A stretch of DNA of 64,000 nucleotides from Paraburkholderia sp. BL9I2N2. Its GTDB lineage: Bacteria; Pseudomonadota; Gammaproteobacteria; Burkholderiales; Burkholderiaceae. This document shows, one piece after another, positions 1 to 7,551 of this stretch. The notes under the pieces were generated by a model, which ran no database searches, had not been told where the DNA came from, and saw nothing but the letters and a program-made list of their open reading frames with translations. Location of the stretch: NCBI RefSeq assembly GCF_004339745.1, contig NZ_SMGP01000001.1, positions 4,092,001 to 4,156,000 of the forward strand, in the 5' to 3' direction. Position numbers and translations under genes: made by a program. How positions within the stretch are numbered: position 1 is the first letter of the stretch; every line of letters begins with the position of its first letter.

Positions 1-687
1 GTGAACACGATGCACGACATCAGCGACAGCTCGACCAAGATCGCGGATATCACGGGCATCATCGAAGGCATTGCGTTTCAGACGAACATTCTCGCGCTCA
101 ACGCGGCCGTCGAAGCCGCGCGCGCCGGTGAACAGGGCCGCGGTTTCGCGGTGGTGGCGAGCGAAGTCAGAAGCCTGGCGCAGCGCTCATCGAGCGCGGC
201 GAAGGAGATCAAGGATCTGATTGCCACCTCCGTGGACAAGATCCGCGACGGCTCGGCGCTCGCTGGCGAAGCGGGCAAGACGATGGCCGAAGTCACCCAG
301 GCGGTGGCGCGGGTGACGGACATCATGTCGGAGATCGCGGCGGCATCGAGTGAACAAAGCCGTGGCATTGAGCAGGTCAATCTTGCCATCACGCAAATGG
401 ATAACGTCACGCAACAGAATGCTGCGTTGGTGGAAGAAGCGGCGGCGGCTTCGCGGTCGATGGAGGATCAGGGGCAGCAGTTGAATGAGGCTGTGGCGTT
501 TTTTCAGATTGTGGGTGGTGGGGCGGGCTTTGTTTCTGCTGCGCCTTTGCGTGAGGGGACGGTGCGACGGGAGGTGGCTGGTGCGCCTGTGCGGCGGGTT
601 GTGCGGGCGACAGCTGCGCCGGTTGCGGCGCCGGTTGCCGTATTGGCGACGGCGGTCGGGGCGGATGATGGGTGGGATAAGTTTTGA
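1..687 (+). CDS. Methyl-accepting chemotaxis protein, C-terminal part (5' end outside window)
   Basis: Cytoplasmic signalling end of a chemoreceptor that controls the CheA kinase. The frame is open from base 1, so the sensor, membrane segments and HAMP domain lie upstream of the window. The conserved hairpin tip of the MCP signalling domain is visible (FQTNILALNAAVEAARAGE at about residues 27-45), followed by the long coiled-coil return helix. After an Ala/Pro-rich linker the protein ends in DGWDKF, a WxxF-type tail like the CheR/CheB docking pentapeptide. Codon use is that of a resident high-GC genome. It is the only gene here that looks like core chromosome and marks the left flank of the island. 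Confidence 0.92.
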   Translation: MNTMHDISDSSTKIADITGIIEGIAFQTNILALNAAVEAARAGEQGRGFAVVASEVRSLAQRSSSAAKEIKDLIATSVDKIRDGSALAGEAGKTMAEVTQAVARVTDIMSEIAAASSEQSRGIEQVNLAITQMDNVTQQNAALVEEAAAASRSMEDQGQQLNEAVAFFQIVGGGAGFVSAAPLREGTVRREVAGAPVRRVVRATAAPVAAPVAVLATAVGADDGWDKF

Positions 688-841
688 ACGTGTTTTTCTG
701 CTTGAGCGCCGTGGTTGTGTGCGGGTGGCGCTCTCGCAGGACATGGCTTGGCTGGGGGAGCAAAGCGGCTTAAGTGAAAAGCCTGGTCCGGAAGAGCGAA
801 AACCGGCGTGTAGCCGATTTTCGCGTGACAACAAATTCTAT

Positions 842-888
842 TGGGAGGAGGAGGATCGAACTCCCGACCTTCGCATTGCGAATGCGAA
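842..888 (-). other. tRNA-Ala(CGC)-like 3' fragment: left attachment site (attL) of the island
   Basis: Read on the minus strand this gives a complete anticodon arm (stem TCGCA/TGCGA, loop TTCGCAA, anticodon CGC), the variable region AGGTC, a T-arm with the TTCGATC loop and one side of an acceptor stem. The D-arm and 5' acceptor strand are missing; beyond 888 the sequence is unrelated. No CCA is encoded. This is what remains of a tRNA 3' end displaced when a tyrosine-integrase element inserts. The integrase begins about 170 bp away. The Ala identity rests on the anticodon and on remembered similarity to Burkholderia tRNA-Ala(CGC); the fragment itself is clear, the exact crossover point is not. 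Confidence 0.75.
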
Positions 889-1013
889 CAAGTCGACGTT
901 GACCTAGGTGGATTAGGGCTTATTGAAATCAGTAATTTAATGAATTTAAACAAATTTTACTGCCCCCACCTCTCAATATTGTTGATCGAGATTCCCTCAT
1001 TGGCGCATAATTC

Positions 1014-1031
1014 GGTTACATGGCGGTTACA
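1014..1031 (+). repeat. Paired GGTTACA repeat, probable integrase arm-type site (left copy)
   Basis: Two GGTTACA heptamers in direct orientation, 11 bp start to start (GGTTACATGGCGGTTACA), lie between the tRNA fragment and the integrase. A copy identical at 16 of 18 positions occurs at 63923-63940 near the other end of the window. Short direct repeats beside att sites are typical arm-binding sites of tyrosine integrases; binding itself is inferred. The second heptamer runs into the ATG at 1031, which argues against that ATG as the integrase start. Confidence 0.55.
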
Positions 1032-1063
1032 TGAAATCGTCGGCTTATGGGCAAGGGGGTTGG

Positions 1064-2425
1064 GTGGCGAAGGTCAACTTCACTGCGGCTCGTGTAGAGG
1101 CGCATCGCTGCGAAGAGGGTAAGTCGCAGTCATTTCTTTGGGACAGCAAGACCCCCGGCCTCGGCTTGCGAGCCACGCCTAGTGGAGCCAAGGCTTATAT
1201 CTACCAAGGGAAGATCCATGGCTCGACGATCCGGATGACGATCGGCGATCCGAGGAGCTGGACGATCGACAAGGCTCAAGAGCGCGCTCGCAGTCTCCAG
1301 ACGATTATTGACAGCGGAGTTGATCCGCGCGAGCGAGAGGCTGAGCAGAAGGCCGAACACGAAGCCCGTCAGGCAGCGAAGCGCCGTCAGGACGTGACTG
1401 TCGGTGAAGCATGGGAGCATTATCTAGAGCATCTGCGAACGAAGATCTCCCCCAAAACAAAGAAGCCGCGGTCCGAGCGATACATCATCGATCACATCAA
1501 CCTTTCCTCGCCCGGCGGCGGTATTGCGAAACGCGGCGGCAAAGAAAAGGTGCGGGGGCCATTGGCCCCGCTCATGCCGCGGAGGTTGACCGAGATCACG
1601 GCGACGTCCATGTCGGAATGGCTAGAGGCTGAGATACCCCGGGGACCGACAAATGCGGGCCATGCTTTCGGTCTGTTCAAAGCGTTCATTCGATGGTGTG
1701 ACAGTGACGAGGCATATGCGGGCATCATTCCGCACGACGCTTACACATCCCCTAAGGTCAAAGGTATCCTTCCGCGAAGCGCCGCGAAAGACGACTGCTT
1801 GCAACGGGAGCAGTTGTCGGCTTGGTTTAGCGCGGTGCGCGGCATCGAGAACCCAGTCATTAGCGCATATCTCCAAGGCCTGCTGATCACGGGCGCCCGG
1901 CGGGAAGAGCTAGCTGCATTGCGTTGGGAAGACGTGGACTTCCGCTGGCGCAGTCTCACTATGAACGACAAAGTCGAGGGTACTGGTGGACGCACGATAC
2001 CGCTCACCCCGTATTTGGCGAGCCTATTGTTGAATCTTCGGCGACTGAACGAGACCCCGCCGAACAAACGTCAAACGAAGCGACTTGCCGAAAGACGAGA
2101 AGAATGGGAACCGTCCGAGTGGGTCTTCGCCAGCAAGACGGCGGCCGATGGAAAGATCGCCGAACCACGTCATGCGCATAACCGAGCATTGGCACCGACA
2201 GGTTTGCCGCATGTCTCGCTGCACGGCCTACGTCGATCGTTCGGAACCCTGTCAGAGTGGGTCGAGGTTCCCGTTGGCGTCGTCGCCCAGATCCAAGGAC
2301 ACAAACCGTCGGCACTTGCCGAGAAGCACTATCGACGTCGGCCACTCGACCTGCTGCGGATGTGGCATGACAAGATCGAAGCCTGGGTGCTCAATCAAGC
2401 GGGGATCAAGTTCACAGGCAACTGA
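1064..2425 (+). CDS. P4-type tyrosine integrase
   Basis: Site-specific recombinase expected to integrate and excise the island at the neighbouring tRNA gene. The N-terminus (VAKVNFTAARVEAHRC...) is the arm-DNA-binding domain of P4-like integrases. The catalytic domain shows the Arg I region in ITGARREELAALRW, the HxLRR box in LHGLRRSFGTL and the late His plus nucleophilic Tyr in QIQGHKPSALAEKHYRRRP. At about 453 aa it has normal family length. I prefer the GTG at 1064, preceded by AAGGGGG at 1053-1059, over the in-frame ATG at 1031, which lacks a ribosome site and overlaps the repeat. It lies 5' in the island, directly next to attL. Confidence 0.93.
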   Translation: MAKVNFTAARVEAHRCEEGKSQSFLWDSKTPGLGLRATPSGAKAYIYQGKIHGSTIRMTIGDPRSWTIDKAQERARSLQTIIDSGVDPREREAEQKAEHEARQAAKRRQDVTVGEAWEHYLEHLRTKISPKTKKPRSERYIIDHINLSSPGGGIAKRGGKEKVRGPLAPLMPRRLTEITATSMSEWLEAEIPRGPTNAGHAFGLFKAFIRWCDSDEAYAGIIPHDAYTSPKVKGILPRSAAKDDCLQREQLSAWFSAVRGIENPVISAYLQGLLITGARREELAALRWEDVDFRWRSLTMNDKVEGTGGRTIPLTPYLASLLLNLRRLNETPPNKRQTKRLAERREEWEPSEWVFASKTAADGKIAEPRHAHNRALAPTGLPHVSLHGLRRSFGTLSEWVEVPVGVVAQIQGHKPSALAEKHYRRRPLDLLRMWHDKIEAWVLNQAGIKFTGN

Positions 2426-2437
2426 AAGGACCGAGAT

Positions 2438-3013
2438 ATGCGCCCGCGGAAATCAGGCCAAACCGGAGAAGCTAGTGCATCGGATCAATCGAATGAGGCA
2501 AATCGGCGAAACCGTCCTAAACACGGTGCTGATACAGATGTGTTGTGGCAGCTTTCTCCCGCAGCAATCGCGCACTGGCCTACCGTAGCCAAACAACTCT
2601 CCGATGCTGGAGTGCTCAGCAGCGTTGATGCGCGTTCCGTCGTCTCTTACTGCGAGGCATTCGCACGGTGGCACGCAGTGGGTGACGAACTCGCAAAAAT
2701 GCTGATAGAGTTCGGAGCAAAATCCGTCCGACAAGTAGAGGAAGAACATAACGGTCCTCAAGGTCCCGAATCGCAAGCGGAGACCACCCCGATGAAGGCA
2801 GCGAATCCGCGGCCACCTGCCGCAATTATGAGGCGCGTAGAGGTCGAGAGGGAAACTGGGCTTTCTCGCTCTACGATCTATCAGCGGGTCAAAGAGGGGA
2901 CCTTTCCTCCCCAGTTGAAGATCGGGCCAAGATCGATTGGCTGGCGAGTTGCCGACATCGAGGCCTTCCTAAGATCGCCAGCAAACTATAGAGCAGAAGA
3001 CAAAAAACCATAG
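2438..3013 (+). CDS. P27-like terminase small-subunit segment fused to an AlpA-type HTH regulator
   Basis: A 191-aa protein beginning 12 bp after the integrase. The C-terminal third (about residues 130-185) is a MerR-like AlpA domain: a recognition-helix region (ETGLSRSTIYQRVKEGTFP), then the wing and W-R-V-ADIEAFL end, as in phage P4-type Vis/AlpA regulators that control excision. The middle (about residues 28-90; LSDAGVLSSVDARSVVSYCEAFARW) resembles the helical core of P27-family phage terminase small subunits. The frame is uninterrupted. A separate internal start at the Met near 2829 is possible but has no ribosome site. The regulator role is well supported; the terminase resemblance is by eye. 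Confidence 0.75.
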   Translation: MRPRKSGQTGEASASDQSNEANRRNRPKHGADTDVLWQLSPAAIAHWPTVAKQLSDAGVLSSVDARSVVSYCEAFARWHAVGDELAKMLIEFGAKSVRQVEEEHNGPQGPESQAETTPMKAANPRPPAAIMRRVEVERETGLSRSTIYQRVKEGTFPPQLKIGPRSIGWRVADIEAFLRSPANYRAEDKKP

Positions 3014-3027
3014 AACGCAAACGGTCC

Positions 3028-3576
3028 ATGTCACCTTCGCTAGTTATCGAAGGCATCGATTGCACATCCAACTTCTCCTTGTCATTTTCTGTGTACATTT
3101 TGATCTACATTGCAGCGGTTGCCGTAGCAAACCTGAGCGTCGCGCACTTCGGCCCGGCGTCCACTCCGATCAACGCCTTCTTGCTGATCGGCCTCGACCT
3201 TGCTATCCGAGATCGTCTTCACTTGGACTGGCATGGGCGCTCGCTGTGGGCTCGTATGTTCTGCCTGATCACCGGCGCCGGTGTCGTCAGCTATATGCTC
3301 AATCCGGCTTCAGGCGTTATATCCTTGGCGTCGCTCGTCGCATTTAGCGCGGCGGCCATTACGAGCGCGGTCGTGTTCCAAGCGGTGCGACGCTATCCCG
3401 TTCTCACGCGTGCGAATGGCGCAAACGTAGCCAGCGCAGCGATTGACTCGCTCATATTCCCGCTGATCGCATTCGGCACGATATTCCCGACAATCGCAGG
3501 ACTGCAATTTCTTGCGAAGGTTACAGGGGGCGCTATCTGGTCTTGGGTGTTGTTGCGCAAGGTCCGTATCGCTTAA
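3028..3576 (+). CDS. VUT/YhhQ-family membrane transporter, possible 7-deazaguanine precursor importer
   Basis: An integral membrane protein of 182 aa with about five hydrophobic segments. The run ANLSVAHFGPASTPINAFLL followed by IGLDLAIRDRLH matches the first conserved block of the VUT family, to which the preQ0/preQ1 transporter YhhQ belongs. It starts 14 bp after the AlpA-type gene with no clear ribosome site, so coupling to that gene is possible; a GTG at 3091 is an alternative start. Import of preQ0 or preQ1 is known for YhhQ. The link here is inferred from the Dpd genes that begin 700 bp downstream and from the absence of queE and folE in the window. Confidence 0.8.
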   Translation: MSPSLVIEGIDCTSNFSLSFSVYILIYIAAVAVANLSVAHFGPASTPINAFLLIGLDLAIRDRLHLDWHGRSLWARMFCLITGAGVVSYMLNPASGVISLASLVAFSAAAITSAVVFQAVRRYPVLTRANGANVASAAIDSLIFPLIAFGTIFPTIAGLQFLAKVTGGAIWSWVLLRKVRIA

Positions 3577-4281
3577 AGCGGGGAAACGCGACAGGTACGA
3601 GCGTAGGTTTGCTCTTTTTGCGCCTTGCACGTTCTCGCGTAGCAGTTGTTAGTCTCGCCGCGCTTCGGACTCCGTTGTCTGCACTGATCACTCCATACCC
3701 TGCCAAGGTGACGAATAGTATCGCGCAAATCAAATTTCAAATTGATACATCGCACTTCGGATGGAAGCGCTGAATTGCCGCCACATTCACTACTGGGTCG
3801 TTTGTGCCGACACGCACTTAAGCACACTCGCGACGCTGAATCGATTAAAAAATGGGGTTCGATTGCCTGAATAGGTAGCAGCGGCAAATCGCTCATATTT
3901 GCGACTTGTCGCAGGTCTCAACAGCTATTTAGCGTTCAAGAAAGAATTTACGGTGCCGTTTACTGCTCTGTAGCCTCCTTAGTTGTTACTTTGAGACATA
4001 GGTAACATTCACCGTCGCGCCAATCGTCAAAAAAAGCTTAAGATTGCGACGTTGTAAGGCACACCGGGGACCTCATGAGAGAGGGGTCGAGCGAAGCGAC
4101 CATTAACTGCTCACGTGAGCGATAAACAGAAAGACTAGAAGCGCAAGGCGCCAGCAGAGATGCCGCAACTTTACTTTTGTCGTTTCACTTGTGAGCGTCG
4201 TGCTCGGGAATGCTATCCCGACGTGTATCGGAAAATCCCGACATCGAGCGAATCTGGGTCCATTCTGTCGGGGGCGCGGTA
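3577..4281. other. Non-coding leader region in front of the dpdE operon
   Basis: About 700 bp with no convincing gene; the short open frames here (for example 3543-3773) lack ribosome sites and recognisable products. The GC content is lower than in the flanking genes, and a GCTCACGTGAGC palindrome lies near 4110-4121. The transcription start of the long dpd operon should lie here, but I cannot fix a -10/-35 pair. Confidence 0.5.
4204..4242 (+). promoter_or_regulatory. Inverted and direct TCCCGA repeats upstream of dpdE (operator candidate)
   Basis: TCGGGA at 4204-4209 and TCCCGA at 4216-4221 form a 6-bp inverted repeat with a 6-bp gap. ATCCCGAC recurs at 4215-4222 and 4235-4242, 20 bp apart, about two helical turns. 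The cluster lies 40-80 bp before the preferred dpdE start, where a repressor or activator could act. No binding protein is identified. Confidence 0.35.
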
Positions 4282-7200
4282 ATGCCGGCCGCTCGACCTG
4301 AAGTCGGCGCATTCGTCCAGATCACCGCCGCGCCGTACTCTGCCTGGGGAATCGGAAAGTTCGCCGGTGCAACGAACGGAATCGCCCGTGTTCAATATTT
4401 CGATACACCTGGGGCTGAACCGCAAGTTGTTGAATCATCCCTGACGAACATCAAGTCGATTTGCCTGCCTACCCAGACACGCGTATTTAGGCGGCAATCG
4501 ACTGGCCGCTGGCAGGTGGGACGCGTGACCGACGGAAATGGCGCTGTCATTTTCGTGCAATTCCCAAACGGTGAATCGGCTAATGTCGAGGCCGCCGATC
4601 TTCAGGTCCGTTGGAACCGCCCCCTGCGCGACCCTCTGCCACTGCTCACCAGCGAAGCCACTGAAACACCCTTTCTCGCTGATGCACGCAGCGCCTTCAC
4701 GCGTCAGGTCGCGCTTCAGTACAGAGCGGCTTCGGGCATCACAGCCGCTCTCTCGTCATCTATCGAACTGGTCGATTATCAATTTGAGGTCGTCCGGCGC
4801 GTATTGACCGACCCGGTGCAGCGCTACCTGCTCGCCGACGAAGTGGGCTTGGGCAAGACCATCGAAGCCGGCGTGATCATTCGCCAGTTCTTTCTTGACA
4901 CTCCGCCGGGAAGTTCACATGCCGTCGTTCTTGCGCCTCCCGCTCTCGTCGCGCAATGGCGAGAGGAACTAACCACGAGATTCGGTCTCGGTAACAACCT
5001 CGATGACTTTCTTCATGTTGTCAGCCACGAAGATGTCGCGGATGTTGAAGACGAACTCGCTAACGCCGGACTGCTCGTAGTCGACGAGGCGCATCACCTT
5101 TCACGTTTTAGCAGCGAGCACGAGATCACGCTGTACCGGCGACTGAAGGCCCACGCGCACCGCATTCCCCGCTTATTGCTTCTGTCAGCAACGCCCGTGC
5201 TATCTGACCCTAAGGGCTTTCTGCGCGTACTGCATCTGCTCGATCCGGTGGCATTCCCGCTCGACGATCTCGATGGATTCAAACGCCGAATCGCAACGCG
5301 CCAGGTCGTCGCAGAAGTAGTCGCAATGCTGACTCCTGAGAATCTTTGGAGTCTCACCGGCGAGTTGGACCGCCTGCAAGATGCCTACGGTGAAGACATC
5401 ACGCTGATGGAAAAAGTCGATGCCTTGCGCGCGATTCTTAACGCTTTTCCGGATGAGGAAGACGAGGCATACGTCAACGCACTTGCGGATCTGAAAACGC
5501 ATCTGGTGGAAAGTTATCGTTTGCATCGACGTATTCTGCGGAATCGCCGCAAGTCGCTGCAATGGGCCACGCCTAGACGTGCTGGCCTCAAGCGAGTCCC
5601 GTTCAGGAGCGCCGGGGCTGAGCGTTGGAGGCGTCAACTGGAGGAGTTGCGGTTGCATCTGAACGGCCTCGACACGCTTCCCGCAACGCTGCGAGCTGCC
5701 GTGCTCGGTCATGTGCTCAATTCGCGCGACCGCACCCCGGTGCGCAAGCTGCTCGAGCAACACAACATCCGCGACGACAAGGCGCTCGAAATTGCCGACG
5801 CACTAGACGACAGCGCGAAACGCATGCGCGACGGTCAGGAGCGCCTAGATGCCCTCACTGCCACGCTCGAAGGCACATTGGCGACACCCAACGCGCAGGT
5901 GGTGGTCTTTTGCAGCGATCGCGCCGATGCCGACCGCGCCGCTCAACACCTGCAGCGCTCCTTTGGCGCGCAGGTCGTTCGTCACGAAGTTCGTGCGAAC
6001 TGTGAGGACGAAGACACCCCACTGCCCTGGCAGAAATTCCTGTCGACGACCGACAAGGTTCGCGTGCTCGTGTGCGACGCGCGCGCGGAAGAAGGCGTAA
6101 ATCTCCACGGAGGCAAAAAGATCGCCGTTCACTTCGACATGCCGGGTTCGCCGAACCGCTGCGAGCAACGTCTCGGACGGCTCGACCGTTTCGGTAAGGG
6201 TGATCCCATCGTGTCCTATGCGCTGCATGACGAATCAAACCCCGATGAAGGCGCGTGGATCGACACGCTTGATACTGGCTGGCAGGTTTTCAACCGCTCG
6301 GTTGCGAGCCTGCAGTACCTGATCGAATCAGCCTTGCAGACGCTCGAGGAAGAGTGGTTCGCGCAAGGTACACCGGCTATTCGTGAACACGCAACCACGC
6401 TCAGCGGGCCAATGGGCTTGGTCGAGCGTGAACGCAAGCAGATCGATCATCAAGACGGGCTCGATGCACTCGGTGAGCAAGAATTGGACGCCATGGAACA
6501 AGTAGACGAATGTGATCAGTCATGGCGCGACTGGCGCGCCGCGCTGATCCGGTTTGCTGGCGAAGCCCTCAAGTTCCAAGTTCGCTACGACGGCTCACGT
6601 CCCATTAACCAAGATTCGGACGAGGCGTTCAGGCTAGCCTATGTGATGGAACATGGTGTGCCCAGAACGCTCATCCCGATGGGCGGTTATCTGCGCACGT
6701 TCCTGCAGAGCATCGACGTCGATGCGCCGAGCGATCGCTCGCGCTCGCCGCTGACCTATCGCTACGTGTTTCGCCGGCAGAATGCGCTGACGCGCGCTGC
6801 GCGGTCGCAGGGCGTGCGCGTACTGCGCGTGGGCGATCCGCTGGTGGCATCGCTCGAAGCGTTCTGCGAGCAGGACGACCGCGGACGCGCCTTCGCCATG
6901 TGGCGTGTCGACCGTGAATACGAGGTGCACGATCCGAGCGGCGCCGATCTGTTCTTCCGGTTCGATTTCATCATCCGGCCGGCCGCACTCGTCGCGAAGC
7001 TGGACGGACGCGGTGCCGACGGACAGTCGATTCTCGAACAGTCACTCACCCGCAAGTCGCAGGCGCTGCTCGCGCCGATGTTCCTTCGCATCTGGGTAGA
7101 TGGTTCTGGCGCGGTCGTATCGGCCCCATCGGAACTGATGGAAGCGTCGTATGTCGATTTCTGGCAAGGCACGCGCCACGACTTCAACCTAAATCCTCGC

Positions 7201-7551
7201 CGGTGGCGCGACCTTCCGTCGCCGATCCAAACCAGCTGGCTACGAGACTGGCCGGCCCTGTGCGCAGAAGCGCGCCAGACTGCCGAAGCCGCCGCGCTTC
7301 AGTCCGACGCGTGCCGTGCGCACGTCAGACAGGCGCTGGCCGCGCTGGACGGCGAAGAGCGGCTGCGTCGCGCCCAGACGGAATCGCGGCTAGCGCGGCT
7401 GACGGGAGCGCAGCGGCGATGCGAACTCGAAGAGCGCTCCAACGACGACGCGCTTTGCGCCGCGATCCGCAATTCACTCGCCGAACCCGATATCGATCTC
7501 GATGTCGCGGGCGCGGTTTTCTTGGCCTCTGAAGACCCGTTCGAGCAATGA
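4282..7551 (+). CDS. dpdE: DpdE, SNF2/RapA-like superfamily 2 helicase of the Dpd system
   Basis: A DNA-dependent ATPase/translocase of 1089 aa, one of the proteins assigned to the restriction side of 7-deazapurine DNA modification clusters. An SH3-like N-terminal region precedes motif I (LADEVGLGKTIEAG, about residues 183-196) and motif II (VVDEAHH, about 266). The C-terminal helicase half carries EEGVNLHG and QRLGRLDRFGKG (about 629), the SNF2/RapA-like motifs V and VI. I chose ATG 4282, preceded by a GGGGG tract, over the upstream ATG at 4210, which overlaps an inverted repeat. It opens an eight-gene operon and its stop overlaps the dpdF start (ATGA). Its exact biochemical role in Dpd is not known. 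Confidence 0.88.
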   Translation: MPAARPEVGAFVQITAAPYSAWGIGKFAGATNGIARVQYFDTPGAEPQVVESSLTNIKSICLPTQTRVFRRQSTGRWQVGRVTDGNGAVIFVQFPNGESANVEAADLQVRWNRPLRDPLPLLTSEATETPFLADARSAFTRQVALQYRAASGITAALSSSIELVDYQFEVVRRVLTDPVQRYLLADEVGLGKTIEAGVIIRQFFLDTPPGSSHAVVLAPPALVAQWREELTTRFGLGNNLDDFLHVVSHEDVADVEDELANAGLLVVDEAHHLSRFSSEHEITLYRRLKAHAHRIPRLLLLSATPVLSDPKGFLRVLHLLDPVAFPLDDLDGFKRRIATRQVVAEVVAMLTPENLWSLTGELDRLQDAYGEDITLMEKVDALRAILNAFPDEEDEAYVNALADLKTHLVESYRLHRRILRNRRKSLQWATPRRAGLKRVPFRSAGAERWRRQLEELRLHLNGLDTLPATLRAAVLGHVLNSRDRTPVRKLLEQHNIRDDKALEIADALDDSAKRMRDGQERLDALTATLEGTLATPNAQVVVFCSDRADADRAAQHLQRSFGAQVVRHEVRANCEDEDTPLPWQKFLSTTDKVRVLVCDARAEEGVNLHGGKKIAVHFDMPGSPNRCEQRLGRLDRFGKGDPIVSYALHDESNPDEGAWIDTLDTGWQVFNRSVASLQYLIESALQTLEEEWFAQGTPAIREHATTLSGPMGLVERERKQIDHQDGLDALGEQELDAMEQVDECDQSWRDWRAALIRFAGEALKFQVRYDGSRPINQDSDEAFRLAYVMEHGVPRTLIPMGGYLRTFLQSIDVDAPSDRSRSPLTYRYVFRRQNALTRAARSQGVRVLRVGDPLVASLEAFCEQDDRGRAFAMWRVDREYEVHDPSGADLFFRFDFIIRPAALVAKLDGRGADGQSILEQSLTRKSQALLAPMFLRIWVDGSGAVVSAPSELMEASYVDFWQGTRHDFNLNPRRWRDLPSPIQTSWLRDWPALCAEARQTAEAAALQSDACRAHVRQALAALDGEERLRRAQTESRLARLTGAQRRCELEERSNDDALCAAIRNSLAEPDIDLDVAGAVFLASEDPFEQ

